Assembly: GCA_937872515.1 (NCBI GenBank)
Contig: CALMSX010000092.1
Coordinates: 1 to 64,000 of the forward strand
Reading direction: 5' to 3'
Length of the DNA: 64,000 bases
Source of the DNA: an uncultured Bacteroidota bacterium
Lineage (GTDB): Bacteria; Bacteroidota; Bacteroidia; Chitinophagales; Saprospiraceae
This document shows, one piece after another, positions 61,301-64,000 of this stretch. A program made the position numbers and the translations under genes. Every line of letters starts with the position of its first letter. Position 1 is the stretch's first letter. The notes beneath the pieces were generated by a model, which saw only the letters and a list, made by a program, of their open reading frames with translations, was not told the DNA's origin and did not search any database.

Positions 61301-64000
61301 CAGTGGGCTTGCTTGCTTTTCACAAACTGCGCCTGAAGAGGTAATGGTTGCATTGGGCTTGGGGTGTAGTTGTATGGTTTTTTGTATTTCATCGGTACAG
61401 CTTCCATTGCTAACTTTTAATGTTACTACATAAGTACCTTCTGATAAATAAATGTGACTGGCCTCTGCCGTTGATGCCGTATTGCCAGCGCCGCTGGCAG
61501 GGTCGCCAAAATTCCATTCCCAACTGGTGATAGTAACACCTGGGATAAAGGTAGTTCTGTCGTAAAATTTAATTTCTGCACCTTCACACGCCAATCCATT
61601 TTCAAAATCGGCTGCCAGTGGAACAGGTAGTTTTAGTTTATTGAAAATCTGACAAGTTGTTCCAGTTACATTGTCTTTTACATCTGTTTGATGATACACC
61701 GAATAATACCCAGCATTGGAAAAATTGTGAGAAACATTGGTGCCAGTCAAATAATTGTCTAATGAGCCAATGTCACCAAAGTTCCAGTAGTATCCATTGC
61801 CGATTACATCTGTGGCTGTGCTGGTGAAATCAAAGGTATTGCAATCCACCATACTAAATGTATAGCCTACTGTACCAGTTGTATTGGTGCATGGAGTTCC
61901 ACCACCACCACCGCCTCCGCCGCCATTGCCGGGGTCATTGGGGTCGCATTTATCATAAACTACCAGTATATTCGACTGATTGGTACATTGATGAAGATCG
62001 GTAACTACAACCTGGTAATTGCCTGTAGATTGAGAGGCATAAGTAGGAGTGGTAATGCCCAGATCTGCTCCGTTTAAAAACCACTGGTATTGGTAGCCCC
62101 CTTCTGCGGTATTGACCACCAGCTCAGGATAGGTCCAACCAGGTATAGATTTACAAATAGCTTCTTCATCAGGAGATGACAAATAAACATTGGGCTTAGG
62201 ATAACTTTGAATGGTGAAATTTTCAAGGGACTTGCATCCGTTGGCATCGACAACATCTACTGTATATGTGCCCGGTGCTATCATCACTTCATTGCCGCTA
62301 GCAATTATATTTTTATCAACATCTTTCCAAAACGCCTGAACATATGATGGAACTACTTTTACTACCGACGGACTTCCTTCACATGCTACGGGTGAATGAT
62401 CTACCACGGGTTCAGGCAGGCTGTGTACTTCTACTTGTTTGGTAAAGCTACCCGCACAGTTGGTCAGTTGAATGGTGTGTGTACCTGGCTTGCTCCAAAG
62501 TAGGTTGACAGCGTTGCTATCATTTGTTATAAAGGTGGCGGCATCGGCGGGTGCGACAGACCATTGATACCTCAGACCTACAAACAAACTGGCTTTGATA
62601 TTATAGCTGTCGTACATACAAGAAGATACATCCCCGGTTAATTCCACCTGATTGATTTTTTCTACTCCTTGAACATAGGCATTTGATAAACACAGTTGTT
62701 TGCTTAGATCTATCTGCCTTAATTCTAGTTTGTAAGGACCATCTGATAGCCACTGATAACCAAGAACTGGGCCTGTATGGCTTGTTTTGGCACCTCCATC
62801 CCAAACGTCCCAGTAAAACTCTGATTTGGGTAAAGTTGATTGTGCTTTGTAAGTATAGAATGTGTTTTTACAGATAGCAAATTCACCTTCAATGCCGGTA
62901 GGTGCTTTTGATTTCTCCAGCACATCAATTTTTAAACTTTGTTCTCCATCGCATAAAGTATAACTGGAGGCAAAAACCGTGAAGTAGTCTATGCCATCAG
63001 GTACTTCCAACTGGATCTGGGCACTGTTGTTTCCATCTTTAAGTATACTGCCATTGGGTGTAATAATCTTCCATTTGTCAATGGTCACTGTTTGTGAAAA
63101 ATTGTTCAAAGCAGTTGCGGTAAATACATCTCCGATACATACCGGATTATTGTTGCTTTGCAAAGTGTAAGAGTCATCCAGATTTACATTTAATGTTGCT
63201 TCACCTCCGCATTTCAGATAACAATTGTCATAAATAACCTGCACCTGGCCGGTGGCACCATTGCCCCATTCTACTAGAACGGCATGGCTACCCTGGCCAG
63301 CGGTAATACTACCTCCCTGCACTACCCAATTATAAGAAGTAGAAGCATATTTCTGAATGGCGTACATACTGGTATTGCTTCTACATGCCACCGTTGGCCC
63401 ATTGATGGTTGCAAGATCTGATACAATGGGAATTTCAAAAACGGCTTTTTTAGGACACTGATCATAAGTACAATCCGCTACTTCCAATTCGATGTATCCA
63501 ACGGGTCCCGTTCCCCAATCTATGGTGATGGATTTGTCATTGATGCCACCTCCTTCTACCAGCGTGCCATCACCCACAATTTTCCAATAAAACTTACCAC
63601 AGCTTGCAGTAGTTGAATAAGACATTTTTGTGTTTTCGCAAATGGTCGATTTGCAATCAATTTGTGGCAGATAAAGAGATTTGATTGTGACCTCCTTACT
63701 GAAAGTGCCAAAACAGCCACATTCATTATATACTTTGAGATTAATGGTATAGGTGCCAGCCTCATCATAACTAATCACAGGAACTATATCATTCGAAGTC
63801 TCTCCATTGCCAAAATCCCATTCATACCTCGTTCCTTCTAAATTTTCAGGATTGGGAGAAAATGTTTCATTGGCACAGAATTGATTGCCGGGTAAGGTGA
63901 AATTGGCATCAAAATCGTTTTTTACTTCAACACAGTAGCCTGCTTCACCGAAACACGTTTGTCCAAACCCTTGAACAAAAGCGTTGATATATCCAAAACC
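58334..64000 (-). CDS. Giant PKD/SprB-like repeat protein with gliding-type C-terminal (CHU_C) domain, N-terminus outside the window
   Basis: The frame is open to the window edge, so at least 1888 residues are present and the start is missing. The visible part contains many Ig/PKD-type units (NFGDPASGAGN, WNFGDIGSLD), SprB-like units with YQWSN or LQLTGTNGC strands, an SdrD B-like segment (ISGKVYSDVNANGTID) and a GNGGGGGGGGGTPC linker at about 61898-61924. The C-terminus (DLPNILDASS ... LHFNIYDRMGRLVHEA ... SGVYIYTLEA ... LTLLR) is the gliding motility-associated type B sorting domain (CHU_C). Such proteins are large mobile surface adhesins exported by the T9SS. No enzyme domain is visible. 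Confidence 0.88.
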   Translation of the reverse strand, partial: GFGYINAFVQGFGQTCFGEAGYCVEVKNDFDANFTLPGNQFCANETFSPNPENLEGTRYEWDFGNGETSNDIVPVISYDEAGTYTINLKVYNECGCFGTFSKEVTIKSLYLPQIDCKSTICENTKMSYSTTASCGKFYWKIVGDGTLVEGGGINDKSITIDWGTGPVGYIELEVADCTYDQCPKKAVFEIPIVSDLATINGPTVACRSNTSMYAIQKYASTSYNWVVQGGSITAGQGSHAVLVEWGNGATGQVQVIYDNCYLKCGGEATLNVNLDDSYTLQSNNNPVCIGDVFTATALNNFSQTVTIDKWKIITPNGSILKDGNNSAQIQLEVPDGIDYFTVFASSYTLCDGEQSLKIDVLEKSKAPTGIEGEFAICKNTFYTYKAQSTLPKSEFYWDVWDGGAKTSHTGPVLGYQWLSDGPYKLELRQIDLSKQLCLSNAYVQGVEKINQVELTGDVSSCMYDSYNIKASLFVGLRYQWSVAPADAATFITNDSNAVNLLWSKPGTHTIQLTNCAGSFTKQVEVHSLPEPVVDHSPVACEGSPSVVKVVPSYVQAFWKDVDKNIIASGNEVMIAPGTYTVDVVDANGCKSLENFTIQSYPKPNVYLSSPDEEAICKSIPGWTYPELVVNTAEGGYQYQWFLNGADLGITTPTYASQSTGNYQVVVTDLHQCTNQSNILVVYDKCDPNDPGNGGGGGGGGGTPCTNTTGTVGYTFSMVDCNTFDFTSTATDVIGNGYYWNFGDIGSLDNYLTGTNVSHNFSNAGYYSVYHQTDVKDNVTGTTCQIFNKLKLPVPLAADFENGLACEGAEIKFYDRTTFIPGVTITSWEWNFGDPASGAGNTASTAEASHIYLSEGTYVVTLKVSNGSCTDEIQKTIQLHPKPNATITSSGAVCEKQASPLELTPIADIVKASWNFGDPLSGANNEYEGLDAYHQYDSPSTFSMIVKAESIYGCKADLSGSVLIHANTLTGDITSSLGDRFCEGLTTTLQAPAGGISWQWSNQSTTESVTSSETGLFAVEIKDNFGCQFTTDNIFIEVLPLPKSYLKSTMTLGDEVKLAFGNNVSFCAGTDYKLEVINKAGWSYQWSNFSTNTSIEFKENLNNQLASGLYTYYVDIKEIATGCIQREGPVQITVNGLPSPPQIAGTTSGILCEGTTHTIKVVNPSSTLNYKWSNGKKTTQIEASNASDYIVTATDVNGCSSISNVVAVVNGPDTELVPYGCFERCAPDTLCYPAIADVATYQWFKNGVVVSPAEGGNSAYPVWNMDGSYQLQLTGTNGCITTSAPLDLTLIQPVGTISGKVYSDVNANGTIDNADTLLNGVIISTQGFADTTQLGTYTLVNVPAGQNIIAVDTHSLPAGAKILTNNLQAILSGCDDETSLDILIGIDCISQSKTFNYLVCPGEEILIEGHIIKEDSLLTIITPETGGCADTAKYLVEYRLPIMASFTSQPACPGQANGSLTLATQTTESYIVLINGNDSPGNTTSWSNLSSGTYEVELKDSYGCITGYTTQIAEKAKPEFIVSSENLTCVKTKVEASVILLNYAQNEVTINWSNSATGLSTEVTNAGSLKVTINNGCGDVFKEVTIEQEKAKHETKKFIVCNGNAIDLLNQSFDNDTSFFLLKEAPNGCTDTTTYSLNFSPDYDIDYEVEGSCPGIGNGSVTLLDINTSAFTIYLNDQPVVTNGAKIEQLYFGNYKVQLKDEIGCFENIEVNIPEKENLEFTLLDEDISCFKGKAVIGIEPQNYDVEDLQFNWGGNGSTAILETSQTGTYELSVSTGCETLEFTFDVSTTDKLPSFDLPNILDASSQGVNAVIDLQKTPFAGSEILHFNIYDRMGRLVHEAPIDQLTWGGYFGSAPLASGVYIYTLEANVDICGKVENMKKAGTLTLLR

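Noticed and set aside
1..64000. tRNA, rRNA, CRISPR arrays and insertion sequences
   Set aside because: No tRNA-like T-loop pattern, rRNA block, spaced short direct repeats or transposase-like product was seen on reading through both strands.

Overview
The window comes from a member of the Bacteroidota, most likely a Saprospiria- or Chitinophagia-like lineage. The evidence is a SusC/SusD pair, ten secreted proteins ending in type IX secretion (T9SS) sorting domains (one of them of the gliding-motility/CHU_C kind), ELWxxDGT and SprB-type repeats, and many copies of the Bacteroidota -7 promoter element TAnnTTTG just ahead of genes. No rRNA, tRNA, CRISPR array or insertion sequence was seen.

Layout. 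Positions 1-6.6 kb (minus strand) hold a type I restriction-modification operon (hsdM, hsdS ... hsdR, the last cut by the window edge). Between hsdS and hsdR lie two unrecognised ORFs and a translationally coupled HipA-like kinase/DUF3037 pair that has its own promoter. From 6.8 to 12.8 kb there is a SusC/SusD pair and a secreted class C beta-lactamase-fold serine hydrolase. From 13 to 17.7 kb a three-gene operon encodes a 2-oxoacid:ferredoxin oxidoreductase with a GltD-like FeS flavoprotein. A small lipoprotein and a GT39-type glycosyltransferase follow, then a convergent three-gene NAD(P) transhydrogenase operon. From 22.7 to 24 kb there is a Crp/Fnr regulator, a DUF2892 membrane protein and a lipoprotein. 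From 24.2 to 32.5 kb come a 1909-residue repeat protein, an alkyltransferase-like protein, tsaE, lspA and two small genes. From 33 to 64 kb the window is dominated by large T9SS cargo genes: a beta-helix protein broken at a G8 tract, a tandemly duplicated propeller-like pair, an ELWxxDGT protein, two tandem ~960-residue paralogues, a PNGase F-like protein and a giant PKD/SprB-like protein. They are interspersed with a GyrI-like protein, a membrane patatin and a FecA-like receptor under probable Fur control.

How the parts work together. The 2-oxoacid oxidoreductase and the transhydrogenase both bear on low-potential electron and NAD(P)H balance. The Crp/Fnr protein probably controls at least two promoters here: the perfect inverted repeat GTGAC-N4-GTCAC occurs twice, each time centred about 30 bp upstream of a TAnnTTTG element, ahead of the DUF2892 gene and ahead of the 31.6-32.5 kb small-gene pair. 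The secreted proteins depend on T9SS machinery that is not in this window.

Most notable signals: (i) the G8 tract that separates a start codon and signal peptide from a 943-residue surface-protein frame (phase variation or a base error); (ii) a duplicated cassette A-B-(remnant of A)-B', with a 28-codon fossil of A; (iii) the two matching Crp/Fnr-type operators; (iv) the HipA-like/DUF3037 module inside the restriction operon; (v) two Fur-like boxes around the fecA-like promoter; (vi) a PNGase F fold split by a LamG domain. All family names are from reading motifs by eye; no database search was run.
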